A stretch of DNA of 64,000 nucleotides from Chryseosolibacter sp964563295 (GTDB lineage Bacteria > Bacteroidota > Bacteroidia > Cytophagales > Cyclobacteriaceae). The notes below the pieces were generated by a model, which was given only the letters and a program-made list of their open reading frames with translations, made no database searches and had not been told where the DNA came from. Position 1 is the first letter of the stretch. Each line of letters begins with the position of its first letter. The stretch lies in contig CAZLWX010000001.1 of the NCBI GenBank assembly GCA_964563295.1, forward strand, positions 36,698-100,697. Direction: 5' to 3'. Shown in pieces: positions 16,669 through 26,079 of the stretch. The position numbers and the translations under genes were made by a program.

Positions 16669-17256
16669 TTATGCGTTCTTATATCCCATTTTCCTGGCGT
16701 ATTCGCTCAATCTTTCCTTCAGAAGGTTACGCGCGCGATGCAGCCGGCTTCTTACTGTACCAATCGGGATGTCGAGTATTTTCGCCATTTCCTCATACTT
16801 AAAACCTTCAAGATCGCAAAGTATAATCACTGTTCTGAAGTCTACATCCAACGAGTTGAGCGCAATTGAAATCTCATCCCCGATCATATCCTGTAGCGCC
16901 TCCACGCGAAGATCGGGTGTTATCTGCCGGTCGACATCTTCGGAATTATAGAAACTTTCAACTTCCTGATAATCTACCTTGGAAGGCTCCTTGCTTTTCT
17001 TCCGGTAGTCGTTAATGAAGCTGTTTTTTAAAATTCGGAACAGCCACGCTTTGGCATTAGTTCCTTGTTGGAATGAATCAATGAAACGAAATGCTTTCAG
17101 GTAAGTGTCCTGCAAGAGATCCTTCGCATCATCCCCATCGAGCGTCAACCGATACGCAAAATTGTACATCGCGTTGATGTGAGGCATAAACTCCTGATTG
17201 AAAATGCTGAGCTTTTCACTTTCAGAGTACTCATGTCGGATTACCTCTTCGTCCAT
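16669..17256 (-). CDS. ECF RNA polymerase sigma factor
   Basis: A sigma-70 family factor of the extracytoplasmic function group. Region 2 includes DLLQDTYLKAFRFIDSF and region 4 includes YEEMAKILDIPIGTVRSRLH, the helix-turn-helix that reads the -35 element. I chose ATG 17256 (MDEEVIRHEY) because the longer frame adds 59 cysteine- and arginine-rich residues with no sigma character. The zinc-finger anti-sigma factor follows 9 bases later. The regulon cannot be inferred from the window; a promoter matching its own region 4 upstream of 17256 was not recognised. Confidence 0.9.
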   Translation of the reverse strand: MDEEVIRHEYSESEKLSIFNQEFMPHINAMYNFAYRLTLDGDDAKDLLQDTYLKAFRFIDSFQQGTNAKAWLFRILKNSFINDYRKKSKEPSKVDYQEVESFYNSEDVDRQITPDLRVEALQDMIGDEISIALNSLDVDFRTVIILCDLEGFKYEEMAKILDIPIGTVRSRLHRARNLLKERLSEYARKMGYKNA

Positions 17257-17469
17257 AGAGCGGTAAAAATAGCAAAAAAGTGCAACTAACGACCGCTTCA
17301 ACCAGCGGCAACATCCATAGTCCCTTTTTACACGGCGGGTTAAAAAACGGTACCCGAAAGGAAAAAATGCGACACGGTCCATTTTCGCACGCCCGCTATT
17401 GGCATTCCCATCCAACGTCAAATCAGCTAACATTTAAAAAATTGCTACTTTCCGAAATTGAACACGCGA

Positions 17470-18684
17470 ATGAAAGCTCCTCACCAGCGAACTGTCTTCT
17501 TCACCATCGTCGCAGCGCAATTTTGTGGAACGTCGCTTTGGTTTGCCGGCAATGCGGTGTTACCGCAACTTCAGGCGGCCTATCACTGGCCCACTAGTGC
17601 ACTGGGTTGGGTGACTTCATCAACCCAGTTTGGGTTTATCGTGGGTACCATGGCTTTCTCTGCCGGTGGATTGGCGGATCGATTTTCACCCTCCAAGGTC
17701 TTCTTTGCCAGCAGCTTCATCGCCGCCCTGGCCAACGTGGTTGTGCTCATCGCGATAGAAAACTACACATTGGTGATCGCCAGCCGTTTCCTTGTCGGTT
17801 TCTTCCTTGCGGGTATCTATCCGGTCGGAATGAAAATCGCGTCGGACTGGAAAGAAGAGGGACTTGGCCATTGGCTTGGAGCCCTTGTCGGCGCCCTCGT
17901 TGTCGGCACCGCTTTCCCACACGGACTGAAACTGGTCCCGCAATTCGTGAAGCCCCCGATTCTGCTTATAGCCATATCGTTGCTTGCCGTCGTCGGTGCC
18001 GTAGTGTTGCTTATCCTCGTTCCCGATGGTCCTTACCGCAAGGTGAGTACGAGGTTTTCACTGGCAGGCGTGGGCCGCAGCTTCAGGTTGCCTTCATTTC
18101 GGGCGCCAGCTCTTGGTTACTTCGGCCACATGTGGGAGCTATACGCTTTCTGGGCGTTTGTTCCCTGGATCTTTTCACATTACCGGACCTTTCACGCCAT
18201 GGAAGCTTCTACATCGCTACTGTCTTTTATTGTCATCGGCCTGGGCGCGATTGGATGCGTGGCGGGCGGCTACTGGTCGCTGCGTTGGGGTAGTGCAAGC
18301 GTTGCCCGTATGGCGCTATTGGGCTCTGGATTGTGCTGCCTGATCTCCCCCCTCTTGTGGTCGTTCGATGCGCCCATCTTTATTTCCTTCATGATCATTT
18401 GGGGGATTTTCGTAATCTCCGACTCGCCTCAGTTCTCGGCGCTCGTAGCCAGAAACGCGCCCGAATCTTTCCGCGGATCGGCAATCACGCTCGTCACCTG
18501 CATTGGTTTTTCCATTACCATCGTCAGCATTCAGTTGCTGACGTTTCTTTCGAATATTATTCCGCCTGAATATCTCCTGCTGTTATTGACTCCCGGCCCC
18601 GTGTTGGGATTGATCTCGATGCATTCCCCGGCTACAAGAACTATCCCGACCTCGAAGGAAGCCTCTACTTCAGCACAGGAATAA
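17470..18684 (+). CDS. MFS transporter
   Basis: A major facilitator with about twelve hydrophobic segments over 404 residues. The loop after helix 2 reads GGLADRFSPSKVFF, matching the family GxLaDRxGrr signature, and a long cytoplasmic loop follows helix 6. The substrate is unknown; the sequence resembles cyanate or nitrate-type MFS proteins only loosely. A TTG at 17458 is in frame, but ATG 17470 is preferred. It is divergent from the sigma gene. NIPSNAP and aldo/keto reductase genes follow, 61 bases after it. Confidence 0.8.
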   Translation: MKAPHQRTVFFTIVAAQFCGTSLWFAGNAVLPQLQAAYHWPTSALGWVTSSTQFGFIVGTMAFSAGGLADRFSPSKVFFASSFIAALANVVVLIAIENYTLVIASRFLVGFFLAGIYPVGMKIASDWKEEGLGHWLGALVGALVVGTAFPHGLKLVPQFVKPPILLIAISLLAVVGAVVLLILVPDGPYRKVSTRFSLAGVGRSFRLPSFRAPALGYFGHMWELYAFWAFVPWIFSHYRTFHAMEASTSLLSFIVIGLGAIGCVAGGYWSLRWGSASVARMALLGSGLCCLISPLLWSFDAPIFISFMIIWGIFVISDSPQFSALVARNAPESFRGSAITLVTCIGFSITIVSIQLLTFLSNIIPPEYLLLLLTPGPVLGLISMHSPATRTIPTSKEASTSAQE

Positions 18685-18707
18685 AAAACCCGGGTTTATT
18701 ATTTGTT

Positions 18708-18730
18708 CTGTGAATCAACTATTTTCACAG
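18708..18730. promoter_or_regulatory. small hairpin upstream of the NIPSNAP gene
   Basis: CTGTGAA (18708-18714) and TTCACAG (18724-18730) form a perfect 7-bp inverted repeat with a 9-base loop, ending 15 bases before ATG 18746. It could be an operator or an mRNA hairpin; it has no T-run, so a terminator is unlikely. Confidence 0.25.
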
Positions 18731-18745
18731 GCTAATTGAGACACA

Positions 18746-19513
18746 ATGGAAAGACGTGACTTTATTCAGAAATCCGTGCTGACCGGCGCGGCAATGGCTG
18801 CAGGATCACTGGCATCGGGCGCACCTGCCCCCGGCCGAGAATGGTACGAATGGCGCGTGTATGAAATGCGATTTGGTCAGGGCGCCTTCGATAACTTTTT
18901 GTCGCACGCTCTCATCCCGGCCCTCAACCGGTTTGGAATAAAAACCATCGGTGTGTTCGGCGAAATGGGCAAGTCCGAACCTGCCAAAGTACACGTGCTT
19001 ATTCCCTACCAATCTTTTGAAGAATTCACGTCAACGGGATTGCGGCTGAAAGAAGACAAAGAATTCCGGGATGCGTCGGCATCCTACGATCAACTCCAGC
19101 CTGAACAAGCCGCTTATAGCCGCTATGAGTCGTGGCTGATGCAGGCATTCGAAGGTTTTCCACAGATGAACGTGCCTGAAAAAGACTCGCGAATCTTTGA
19201 GTTGCGCTCTTACGAGGGCTACAACGAGGACGCTGTGCGACGAAAAATAAAGATGTTCAACGCCGAAGAACTTCCGATTTTTAATCGCGCAAAGCTGATT
19301 CCTGTCTTTTTCGGAGAAGTGCTGATCGGCCCTGGGTTGCCGCGCCTGACTTACATGCTCACCTTCCGCAATATGGAAGAACGGGAAAAAGCGTGGAAAG
19401 CTTTTGGTCCCGACGAGGACTGGCAGCGCGTCTCAAAATTGCCCGAATACGCCAACACCGTATCGCGGATCTACAAGACATTTCTTGAGCCACTAGCCTA
19501 CTCGCAGATTTAG
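18746..19513 (+). CDS. NIPSNAP family protein with Tat signal
   Basis: A 255-residue protein with two NIPSNAP-type ferredoxin-like domains: WRVYEMRFGQGAFDNFLSHA in the first, and FELRSYEGYNEDAVRRKIKM near residue 150. The N-terminus MERRDFIQKSVLTGAAMAAG carries a twin-arginine motif, so export to the periplasm is likely. The role of the family in bacteria is unknown. It lies 13 bases upstream of an aldo/keto reductase, implying a shared transcript. Confidence 0.85.
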   Translation: MERRDFIQKSVLTGAAMAAGSLASGAPAPGREWYEWRVYEMRFGQGAFDNFLSHALIPALNRFGIKTIGVFGEMGKSEPAKVHVLIPYQSFEEFTSTGLRLKEDKEFRDASASYDQLQPEQAAYSRYESWLMQAFEGFPQMNVPEKDSRIFELRSYEGYNEDAVRRKIKMFNAEELPIFNRAKLIPVFFGEVLIGPGLPRLTYMLTFRNMEEREKAWKAFGPDEDWQRVSKLPEYANTVSRIYKTFLEPLAYSQI

Positions 19514-19526
19514 CTACTGGTCGGTA

Positions 19527-20399
19527 ATGGAACGGAAAAATCTGCATCTCCGCGGTCCCGAATTGAGCCGAATAGTGGCGGGCGCCTGGCGATGGCATGA
19601 TGTGTCAGAAACCGTTGTTGATCGTCTCATTCACACTTCCGTGGATTGCGGAATTACCGCATTCGACCACGCCGACATCTATGGCGATTACAACAACGAA
19701 GAAGCTTTTGGGCGAGTGCTGGCGAAAAACCCGGGACTGCGAAGCCAGATCCAGTTAATAACAAAATGTGGGATTCGGTTGCTATCTGGAAAGTGGCCGG
19801 AGACGCGAATCAAGCATTATGACACGTCGCGCGAGCATATTCTCCGCTCAGTCGATCAATCGCTGACGAAGCTACGCACCGACGTTTTGGATCTTCTCCT
19901 GATTCACCGGCCCGATCCGCTGTTGGATCCCGAAGAAGTATCGGAGGCCTTTGGGTTGCTGAAGCAGAATGGAAAGGTTTTGCATTTTGGCGTTTCCAAT
20001 TTTTCGGCTACACAGTTTGAAATGCTGCAGAGTTATTTGCCCTTTCCGCTTGCAACCAACCAGATCGAGGTCTCACTGGCAAAGCTGGATTATTTTTTCG
20101 ACGGAACGATCGACGTTATGATGAAATTGAAAACGTCGCCAATGGCCTGGTCGCCGCTCTCGGGAGGAAAGATCATGTCGACTTCAAGAGCGCTGTGGAC
20201 GCAAAAAGGCAAATATCAGGCGACGGAAGCCCAGCTCTCGCTGGCCTGGTTGCTGAAACACCCCTCGGGAATTTTTCCCATCATCGGCACCACGCAGCCG
20301 GAAAGGATACGCGAAGGCGCAAAAGCTGTTGAAATCAATCTCGACAGACAAGATTGGTTTGAAATGCTCAAAGCGGCCACAGGAAAAGACGTGGCCTGA
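19527..20399 (+). CDS. aldo/keto reductase, YdhF-like
   Basis: A cytoplasmic NADP(H)-dependent oxidoreductase of 290 residues. The catalytic set is present: Asp and Tyr in FDHADIYGDYN, Lys in LITKCGI, and His in LLLIHRPDPL. Late segments GVSNFSATQFEML and AWSPLSGGKI fit the family. No signal peptide is seen. Substrate is unknown. It follows the exported NIPSNAP gene by 13 bases. Confidence 0.9.
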   Translation: MERKNLHLRGPELSRIVAGAWRWHDVSETVVDRLIHTSVDCGITAFDHADIYGDYNNEEAFGRVLAKNPGLRSQIQLITKCGIRLLSGKWPETRIKHYDTSREHILRSVDQSLTKLRTDVLDLLLIHRPDPLLDPEEVSEAFGLLKQNGKVLHFGVSNFSATQFEMLQSYLPFPLATNQIEVSLAKLDYFFDGTIDVMMKLKTSPMAWSPLSGGKIMSTSRALWTQKGKYQATEAQLSLAWLLKHPSGIFPIIGTTQPERIREGAKAVEINLDRQDWFEMLKAATGKDVA

Positions 20400-20463
20400 A
20401 AACGGATTTTGAACTGCCCTTTTTTGTAGCAACTTATTCTCGTAATTTCGCGGTCTGATTGAC

Positions 20464-20498
20464 GGCTTTCCGGCCCGGCGACCGGGCGACAGGAAGCC
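20464..20498 (+). promoter_or_regulatory. stable two-part hairpin in the uvrA leader
   Basis: GGCTTTCC (20464-20471) pairs with GGAAGCC (20492-20498) with one bulged T. Inside it, GCCCGG (20473-20478) pairs with CCGGGC (20482-20487) around the loop CGA. The hairpin ends 16 bases before the uvrA ATG. A weak -7 match TAATTTCG lies at 20443-20450. Confidence 0.4.
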
Positions 20499-20514
20499 TT
20501 CCTCTCTTTACCGC

Positions 20515-23397
20515 ATGTCCCAGCCCACACCGCAAGCGATAACCGATTTCACAGGTCATGATTCCGTCGAGGTAATCGGCGCGCGGGAGCATAATCTTAA
20601 AAACATCAACGTATCACTTCCGCGGAACAAGCTCGTCGTCATCACCGGCATCAGCGGAAGCGGAAAATCATCGCTGGCATTTGACACCATTTACGCTGAA
20701 GGGCAACGACGATATATGGAGAGTTTTTCCGCGTATGCCCGCAGTTTCATCGGCAACCTGGAGCGTCCCGACGTCGACAAGATCAATGGCTTAAGCCCGG
20801 TGATTTCGATCGAACAGAAGACGACGTCCCGAAACCCGCGCTCGACCGTGGGCACAGTAACGGAAATCTATGACTTCATGCGCCTGCTTTTTGCACGCGC
20901 TGGTGAAGCATTTTCCTACCTCACCGGCGACAAGATGGTCAGGCAGTCCGAAGACCAAATCCTCGACACGCTACTGCTCAACTTCAAAGGCAGGAAGCTG
21001 GTGCTGCTCGCGCCTGTTGTAAAAGGCCGGAAAGGACATTATCGCGAACTCTTTCAGCAAATCCGCAAATCGGGGTATACCAAGGTGCGCGTCGATGGCG
21101 AGATCCAGGAGATCGCGGCCAAGATGCAGGTCGACCGCTACAAGATTCACGATATCGAAGTGGTGATGGACCGCATCGTCGCGGACCCGAAAGACCGCGC
21201 ACGAATCGGCCAGTCTATCACACGTTCATTGAAGGAAGGAAAAGGCGTGATGATGGCCGCCGAGGAAAATGGAAAGGTTCATCATTTCTCGAAATTCCTG
21301 ATGGATCCCAAGACCGGACTGTCATACGATGAGCCGGCACCAAACTCGTTCTCTTTCAATTCGCCATACGGCGCGTGCCCTGTGTGCAACGGGCTGGGTC
21401 AAATTGAGGAGATCACGGAAGCATCGGTGATCCCCGACAAGAATCTCAGCATAAGCCGGGGCGGGATACTTCCGCTCGGTGAGTACCGCGACATCTGGAT
21501 CTTCAAGAAGGTTGAAGCGATTCTCAAGCGATACAAGCTCACCTTGAGCACGCCCATCAAGAATATCCCGAAGGACACGATGAATATTCTTCTCTACGGC
21601 GATGATGTTCCCGTGGGTGTTCCTTCCGTGAAATATCCCGGCACCGAGTGGAGCACGAAGTTCGAAGGTATTATCAATTTCCTGGAAAAGCAGCGCGACG
21701 AAGGCTCTGATGCGATCAAACGATGGGTGGAAGATTTTACAGTAATTCGCACGTGCCCCGAATGCAACGGCGCGCGTCTCAAGAAAGAATCCCTGCACTT
21801 CCGCCTCGATGGCAAGAATATCTCCGAGCTCTCGATCCTGGGTATTACTGACCTAAAGAAATGGTTTGATGGCCTGGAGAAACGTCTCGATGGCCGGCAA
21901 CGGGTAATCGCCGCGGAAATCCTCAAAGAAATCAGGAAGCGCATCGGCTTTCTGCTTGACGTGGGCCTGGACTATCTCCATCTCAACCGCCCTATCCGAA
22001 CACTCAGCGGTGGTGAATCACAGCGCATCCGGCTAGCCACGCAAATCGGGACACAACTCGTCGGTGTATTGTATATCCTGGATGAGCCGAGCATAGGATT
22101 GCATGCACGCGACAACGTCAAGCTCATCAAGGCGCTCAAAGACCTCCGTGATCTCGGTAACTCGATCGTCGTGGTGGAACACGACAAGGAGATGATGCTG
22201 GAATCCGACTACATCCTTGATATCGGTCCCGGTGCCGGCCGTCATGGTGGTCACGTCGTAGCCGAGGGCGACCCGAAGACTTTCATCCGCAACAACAGCG
22301 TTACAGCGAAGTACCTGAGTGGCGCTTTGCAGATCCCATACAATCCCGAAAGGAGGAAGGGTTCAGGCGAAAACCTTGTTTTGAGTGGTGCGCGCGGCAA
22401 CAACCTCAGGAATGTCGACCTGAAGATACCGCTGGGAACATTCACGTGTATCACAGGGGTTTCCGGCAGCGGGAAATCCACGCTGATCCACGATACCTTA
22501 TTCCCGATCCTGAACAGGCAGTTTTACAATTCGCGAACCGAGCCGTTGCCATTCCGCTCCGTGGAAGGACTGGAACATCTCGACAAGGTTATTGAGGTCG
22601 ATCAATCGCCGATTGGACGCACCCCGCGTTCGAACCCGGCAACCTATACGGGAGTATTCACCGACATCCGCGACCTGTTCTCGCAGCTCCCGGAGGCGAA
22701 GATCCGCGGTTACAAGGCCGGGCGTTTCTCCTTCAACGTCAAGGGCGTCCGGTGTGAAACAAGTGAGGGTGCAGGATTGAGACTGATCGAAATGGAGTTT
22801 TTGCCCGATATTCACATTCCCTGTGAGACGTGTAAAGGCAAGCGCTACAACCGCGAGACACTCGAGGTCCGCTTCAAGGGAAAATCAATCGCCGATGTGC
22901 TGGACATGACCGTGGAAGAAGCCGTTGCATTCTTTGAAAACCAACCCCGCATCCTCAGAAAGATACAGACGCTGAGCGAGGTGGGACTCGGTTATATTTC
23001 GCTCGGCCAACACGCCACAACCTTATCGGGTGGCGAAGCGCAGCGTGTTAAACTCGCAACGGAATTGTCAAAGCGCGATACCGGTAAGACCATTTACATT
23101 TTGGACGAGCCGACTACCGGATTGCATTTCCAGGACATTGCGCACCTCCTCGATGTCCTTCAAAAGCTCGTCGACAAGGGGAACACTGTGCTGGTCATAG
23201 AACACAACATGGATGTGATCAAGAGCGCCGATCACATCATTGATCTCGGACCAGAGGGCGGGGCCGGCGGCGGAACGATTGTCGCCAAGGGCACTCCCGA
23301 ACAGGTCAGCAAGAATCCCGTAAGTTATACTGGTCAGTTTCTGAAAGCTGAATTGGCGACGGGAAAAGCTCCAAAGTCTCAACTGCAGGTAGGATGA
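20515..23397 (+). CDS. uvrA: excinuclease ABC subunit A
   Basis: The damage-recognition ATPase of nucleotide excision repair. It has two ABC ATPase halves. The first Walker A is at residues 45-53 (GISGSGKSS) and the second reads GVSGSGKST. Signatures LSGGESQRIRLA and LSGGEAQRVKLA are followed by DEPSIGLH and DEPTTGLH. Zinc-finger cysteines appear as CPVCNG, CPECNG and CETCKG. The 960-residue length is normal. Bacteroidota often carry two uvrA paralogues and I cannot tell which this is. A strong hairpin occupies the leader. It overlaps the next gene by 4 bases. Confidence 0.96.
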   Translation: MSQPTPQAITDFTGHDSVEVIGAREHNLKNINVSLPRNKLVVITGISGSGKSSLAFDTIYAEGQRRYMESFSAYARSFIGNLERPDVDKINGLSPVISIEQKTTSRNPRSTVGTVTEIYDFMRLLFARAGEAFSYLTGDKMVRQSEDQILDTLLLNFKGRKLVLLAPVVKGRKGHYRELFQQIRKSGYTKVRVDGEIQEIAAKMQVDRYKIHDIEVVMDRIVADPKDRARIGQSITRSLKEGKGVMMAAEENGKVHHFSKFLMDPKTGLSYDEPAPNSFSFNSPYGACPVCNGLGQIEEITEASVIPDKNLSISRGGILPLGEYRDIWIFKKVEAILKRYKLTLSTPIKNIPKDTMNILLYGDDVPVGVPSVKYPGTEWSTKFEGIINFLEKQRDEGSDAIKRWVEDFTVIRTCPECNGARLKKESLHFRLDGKNISELSILGITDLKKWFDGLEKRLDGRQRVIAAEILKEIRKRIGFLLDVGLDYLHLNRPIRTLSGGESQRIRLATQIGTQLVGVLYILDEPSIGLHARDNVKLIKALKDLRDLGNSIVVVEHDKEMMLESDYILDIGPGAGRHGGHVVAEGDPKTFIRNNSVTAKYLSGALQIPYNPERRKGSGENLVLSGARGNNLRNVDLKIPLGTFTCITGVSGSGKSTLIHDTLFPILNRQFYNSRTEPLPFRSVEGLEHLDKVIEVDQSPIGRTPRSNPATYTGVFTDIRDLFSQLPEAKIRGYKAGRFSFNVKGVRCETSEGAGLRLIEMEFLPDIHIPCETCKGKRYNRETLEVRFKGKSIADVLDMTVEEAVAFFENQPRILRKIQTLSEVGLGYISLGQHATTLSGGEAQRVKLATELSKRDTGKTIYILDEPTTGLHFQDIAHLLDVLQKLVDKGNTVLVIEHNMDVIKSADHIIDLGPEGGAGGGTIVAKGTPEQVSKNPVSYTGQFLKAELATGKAPKSQLQVG

Positions 23398-23642
23398 AAT
23401 CTTTATCCCGTCAATATCTTTTCGGAGGGCTGTTCATCGCTTTCGGCATCTTCCAGCTGGTTACCGGAGATCCGCGGGAGTTCGCGCTTTACCTGACCGC
23501 GGGACTCGGCTTCGCGGTCAACGCCCTCACATTCGAACCACGCCTTCAGCGATTCAAACAACTGCTGGTGGTGATCACCTGGGTGTTGATTATTTCCGCA
23601 GGCATACTTTTCCTCTACCTGCTCCAATTCAAATACCTCTAG
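23394..23642 (+). CDS. small membrane protein of unknown function
   Basis: An 82-residue, very hydrophobic protein with three predicted membrane helices (about 8-24, 28-44 and 56-80). Its start overlaps the uvrA stop by 4 bases (ATGA), so it is translated in the same transcript. I recognise no family. It may be an independent small membrane protein; a repair role is only suggested by position. Confidence 0.6.
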   Translation: MKSLSRQYLFGGLFIAFGIFQLVTGDPREFALYLTAGLGFAVNALTFEPRLQRFKQLLVVITWVLIISAGILFLYLLQFKYL

Positions 23643-23675
23643 GCAAAAAGGAAAGCGCCGCGGCAGACATTTGAG

Positions 23676-23683
23676 TACTTTTG
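23676..23683 (+). promoter_or_regulatory. -7 promoter element of the LytS-type kinase gene
   Basis: TACTTTTG fits TAnnTTTG and ends 4 bases before the GTG start codon, suggesting a nearly leaderless mRNA. No TTG is found at the expected -33 position. Confidence 0.3.
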
Positions 23684-23687
23684 CATT

Positions 23688-24740
23688 GTGGTAAAGAAAC
23701 GTCTCTACTGGACCCTTCAGATTGGCGGATGGCTCTTGTATGCCGTGATCCAGATCATTTCCAGCATAGCAGTGTTCGGAAGCGTCAGCACCCGCAACGT
23801 CATATTCCTGTTGTATGAGGCGATGATCTGCCTGATGGTGACCCATTGTTTCCGGATCTTCGTCATCAAGAAGCAATGGATTCGCTTTACCATGCCGCAG
23901 CTCCTCCCGCGTGTTTTGGTGAGCATTTTTGTGCTCGGCATCATCGTCTATTTCTTGCGGATGCCTGTCAGCTTTTTGTTGGGAATTTTCGATCGGACCA
24001 TTGCATTTGACCCGGCTTCCATAGGCGGCCTTTCGCTCGTGTATGCGGTGATGTTCTTCATCTGGTCAGCATTATATTTCACGTATCATTACTTCAACCA
24101 GTATAACAAAGCCCTCAAGTATGAGGCTTCCATGGTACAGATCGAGTTAAATAACCTCAAGTCGCAGCTTAATCCTCATTTCATTTTCAACTCGTTGAAC
24201 AGTATCCGTGCGCTGGTGGATGAGAATCCCGGAAAATCAAAGCAGGCCATCAACCAGCTTTCCACGATATTGCGGAGCTCGCTGGCTTCGGAGAAGAAGC
24301 GACTCACAAAGTTTGACGAGGAGCTGAAGATCGTTAAAGATTACCTGGGTCTGGAGAGCATACGGTTCGAGGAACGTCTCAAAACGGAATTCGACATCCA
24401 TCCTGAATCGCATAATTTTTTTGTTCCTCCCCTGATGATTCAAACGCTCGTTGAAAACGGCATCAAGCACGGGGTCTCCAAGCTCACGGCCGGGGGAATT
24501 ATTCAGCTGAAAACCACGGTAGACCGGGGCCGGCTCAAGGTCCTGATCCGCAATAGCGGTCACCTGGTCAACGGGGCCAAGCGAAGCCAAAAGGGCATTG
24601 GACTGAAGAACACCGTGCAGCGCCTCAAGCTGATCTACGGCGACGAGGCTTCATTTCGAATTGTTAATGAAAACGATAATTTTGTCGTCACTGAAATCGT
24701 AATACCTCAACACAAGATTTATGAGAGCACTAATCGTTGA
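23688..24740 (+). CDS. LytS/YehU-family sensor histidine kinase
   Basis: A membrane sensor kinase of 350 residues with about four N-terminal membrane helices (residues 10-135). A His_kinase domain follows, with NPHFIFNSLNSI and the phosphoacceptor His164, then an ATPase domain with LVENGIKHG and GIGLKNTVQRL. There is no separate periplasmic sensor domain, as is usual in Bacteroidota. The start is GTG, because no ATG lies near. Its last 20 bases overlap the response regulator gene, so the two are translationally coupled. Confidence 0.92.
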   Translation: MVKKRLYWTLQIGGWLLYAVIQIISSIAVFGSVSTRNVIFLLYEAMICLMVTHCFRIFVIKKQWIRFTMPQLLPRVLVSIFVLGIIVYFLRMPVSFLLGIFDRTIAFDPASIGGLSLVYAVMFFIWSALYFTYHYFNQYNKALKYEASMVQIELNNLKSQLNPHFIFNSLNSIRALVDENPGKSKQAINQLSTILRSSLASEKKRLTKFDEELKIVKDYLGLESIRFEERLKTEFDIHPESHNFFVPPLMIQTLVENGIKHGVSKLTAGGIIQLKTTVDRGRLKVLIRNSGHLVNGAKRSQKGIGLKNTVQRLKLIYGDEASFRIVNENDNFVVTEIVIPQHKIYESTNR

Positions 24741-25443
24741 TGATGAACGTCTGGCCCGGAAAGAATTGATGAAGTTGTTGGAGGATCATCCGATGATCGA
24801 GGTGGTTGGCGAGGCCATGAACGCCGACGAAGCCTTCCAGATGATCAACGACCTGAATCCCGACCTGTTGTTTCTCGACATACAGATGCCCGGCAAAACC
24901 GGCTTCCAGTTGCTGGAGATGCTGGATTCTGTACCGCTCGTTGTCTTCACCACCGCGTACGACGAATTCGCCTTGAAAGCCTTTGAGGTGAACGCACTGG
25001 ATTATCTGCTCAAGCCGATCCACCCCGAGCGGCTGAGTGAAACGGTCGCCAAGTTGTCGGAAAAAGAACGCGCGAAGACGGTGGCCATTCACGGTCCCGA
25101 AAAAAAGCTCGGACTACACGACCAGGTCTTCGTCAAGGATGGCGACCGGTGCTGGTTTGTCAGCCTGTCGAATGTGAGGTTGTTTGAATCCGATGGCAAC
25201 TACATCAAGGTGTATTTCGACAACAACCGCCCGATGATTCATAAATCTCTCAATGCCCTGGACGAGAAGCTGGATGAACGGGCATTTTTCCGCGCCAGCC
25301 GCAAACACATCGTTAACCTTAGTTGGGTTGAAGGAATCGAACCCTGGTTTAACGGAGGTCTGATGGTACGGCTAAAAGGCGGAGACAAAGTGGAAGTCAG
25401 CCGCCGGCAAGCGGCGAAGTTTAAGGACATGATGAGCCTGTAG
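24721..25443 (+). CDS. LytTR-family response regulator
   Basis: A 240-residue regulator. The receiver domain (1-120) has the acidic pocket VDDE and phosphoacceptor Asp53 in LFLDIQMPGKTG. A LytTR DNA-binding domain follows (about 135-238), including FFRASRKHIVNLSWVEGIEP. It is the partner of the overlapping LytS kinase. Target genes are unknown. A heptanucleotide array starts at the third base of its TAG stop codon. Confidence 0.93.
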   Translation: MRALIVDDERLARKELMKLLEDHPMIEVVGEAMNADEAFQMINDLNPDLLFLDIQMPGKTGFQLLEMLDSVPLVVFTTAYDEFALKAFEVNALDYLLKPIHPERLSETVAKLSEKERAKTVAIHGPEKKLGLHDQVFVKDGDRCWFVSLSNVRLFESDGNYIKVYFDNNRPMIHKSLNALDEKLDERAFFRASRKHIVNLSWVEGIEPWFNGGLMVRLKGGDKVEVSRRQAAKFKDMMSL

Positions 25444-25477
25444 CAAGTTGCAGGTTGCAGGTTGCAGGTTGCAAGTC
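25443..25477. repeat. heptanucleotide array at the stop codon of the LytTR gene
   Basis: Units GCAAGTT, then GCAGGTT three times, then GCAAGTC. The first G is the last base of the TAG stop. A related AACTACA/AACTTCA array continues at 25499-25546. Confidence 0.8.
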
Positions 25478-25583
25478 TGTTTATAAACGACGACGCCGGA
25501 ACTACAAACTTCAAACAACTTCAAACTTCCAAACTACAAACTTTTCCCTATCTTACATGACTCGAATAACCCACTAACGCGTC

Positions 25584-26078
25584 ATGTTGCATTTCACTGG
25601 AAAAGCCGCCATCAACGGCTTTTTGATCCTCTGCAGTGTTACCCTATACGCCCAAGCACCCCGTATTTGCAACAGGCCAGTGCAATTATTGGACGCCACG
25701 CGGCAGAATTGGGCACCGGGGATCGTCCAGGAAAACTCCCAGAGTTCCGGGGGAATGATTTACGAACTGTCCGTAAGGATCCGCAAGAAAGGAAATGTGA
25801 CATTCGACAAGCTGATTGTCAACAATCAGATGCTTGACGTCGAAGCCGTCCAGGATGGACAACGCCATGTCGCCGGGCCATTCAGGAAGGGAGATCGCAT
25901 ATTGCTGATAGCGCGATTCGATCGATCAAAATCGCCCGAGCCCGCCGACGAAAACATTTTGGCAAGGCTGAAAAACAAGGACGCTGAGGCAGCGCTTTTA
26001 TACACGATCAGGAATAAACAACGCCTGAAGCCGGTTCAATCATTTGCTGAAAAACGCGCCAACGCCTTACCCCAGTGA
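25584..26078 (+). CDS. secreted hypothetical protein
   Basis: A 164-residue protein with a signal peptide (LILCSVTLYAQA near residues 14-25). The mature part has a predicted beta-sandwich character (YELSVRIRKKGNVTFDKLIV) and a charged C-terminus. I do not recognise a family. Its stop lies 1 base before the start of the large type IX-secreted protein, so they form one operon. Confidence 0.7.
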   Translation: MLHFTGKAAINGFLILCSVTLYAQAPRICNRPVQLLDATRQNWAPGIVQENSQSSGGMIYELSVRIRKKGNVTFDKLIVNNQMLDVEAVQDGQRHVAGPFRKGDRILLIARFDRSKSPEPADENILARLKNKDAEAALLYTIRNKQRLKPVQSFAEKRANALPQ

Positions 26079-26079
26079 C

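Noticed and set aside
24721..24740. Programmed frameshift between the LytS and LytR genes
   Set aside because: The 20-base overlap has a normal ATG for the regulator and no slippery sequence; simple translational coupling explains it.
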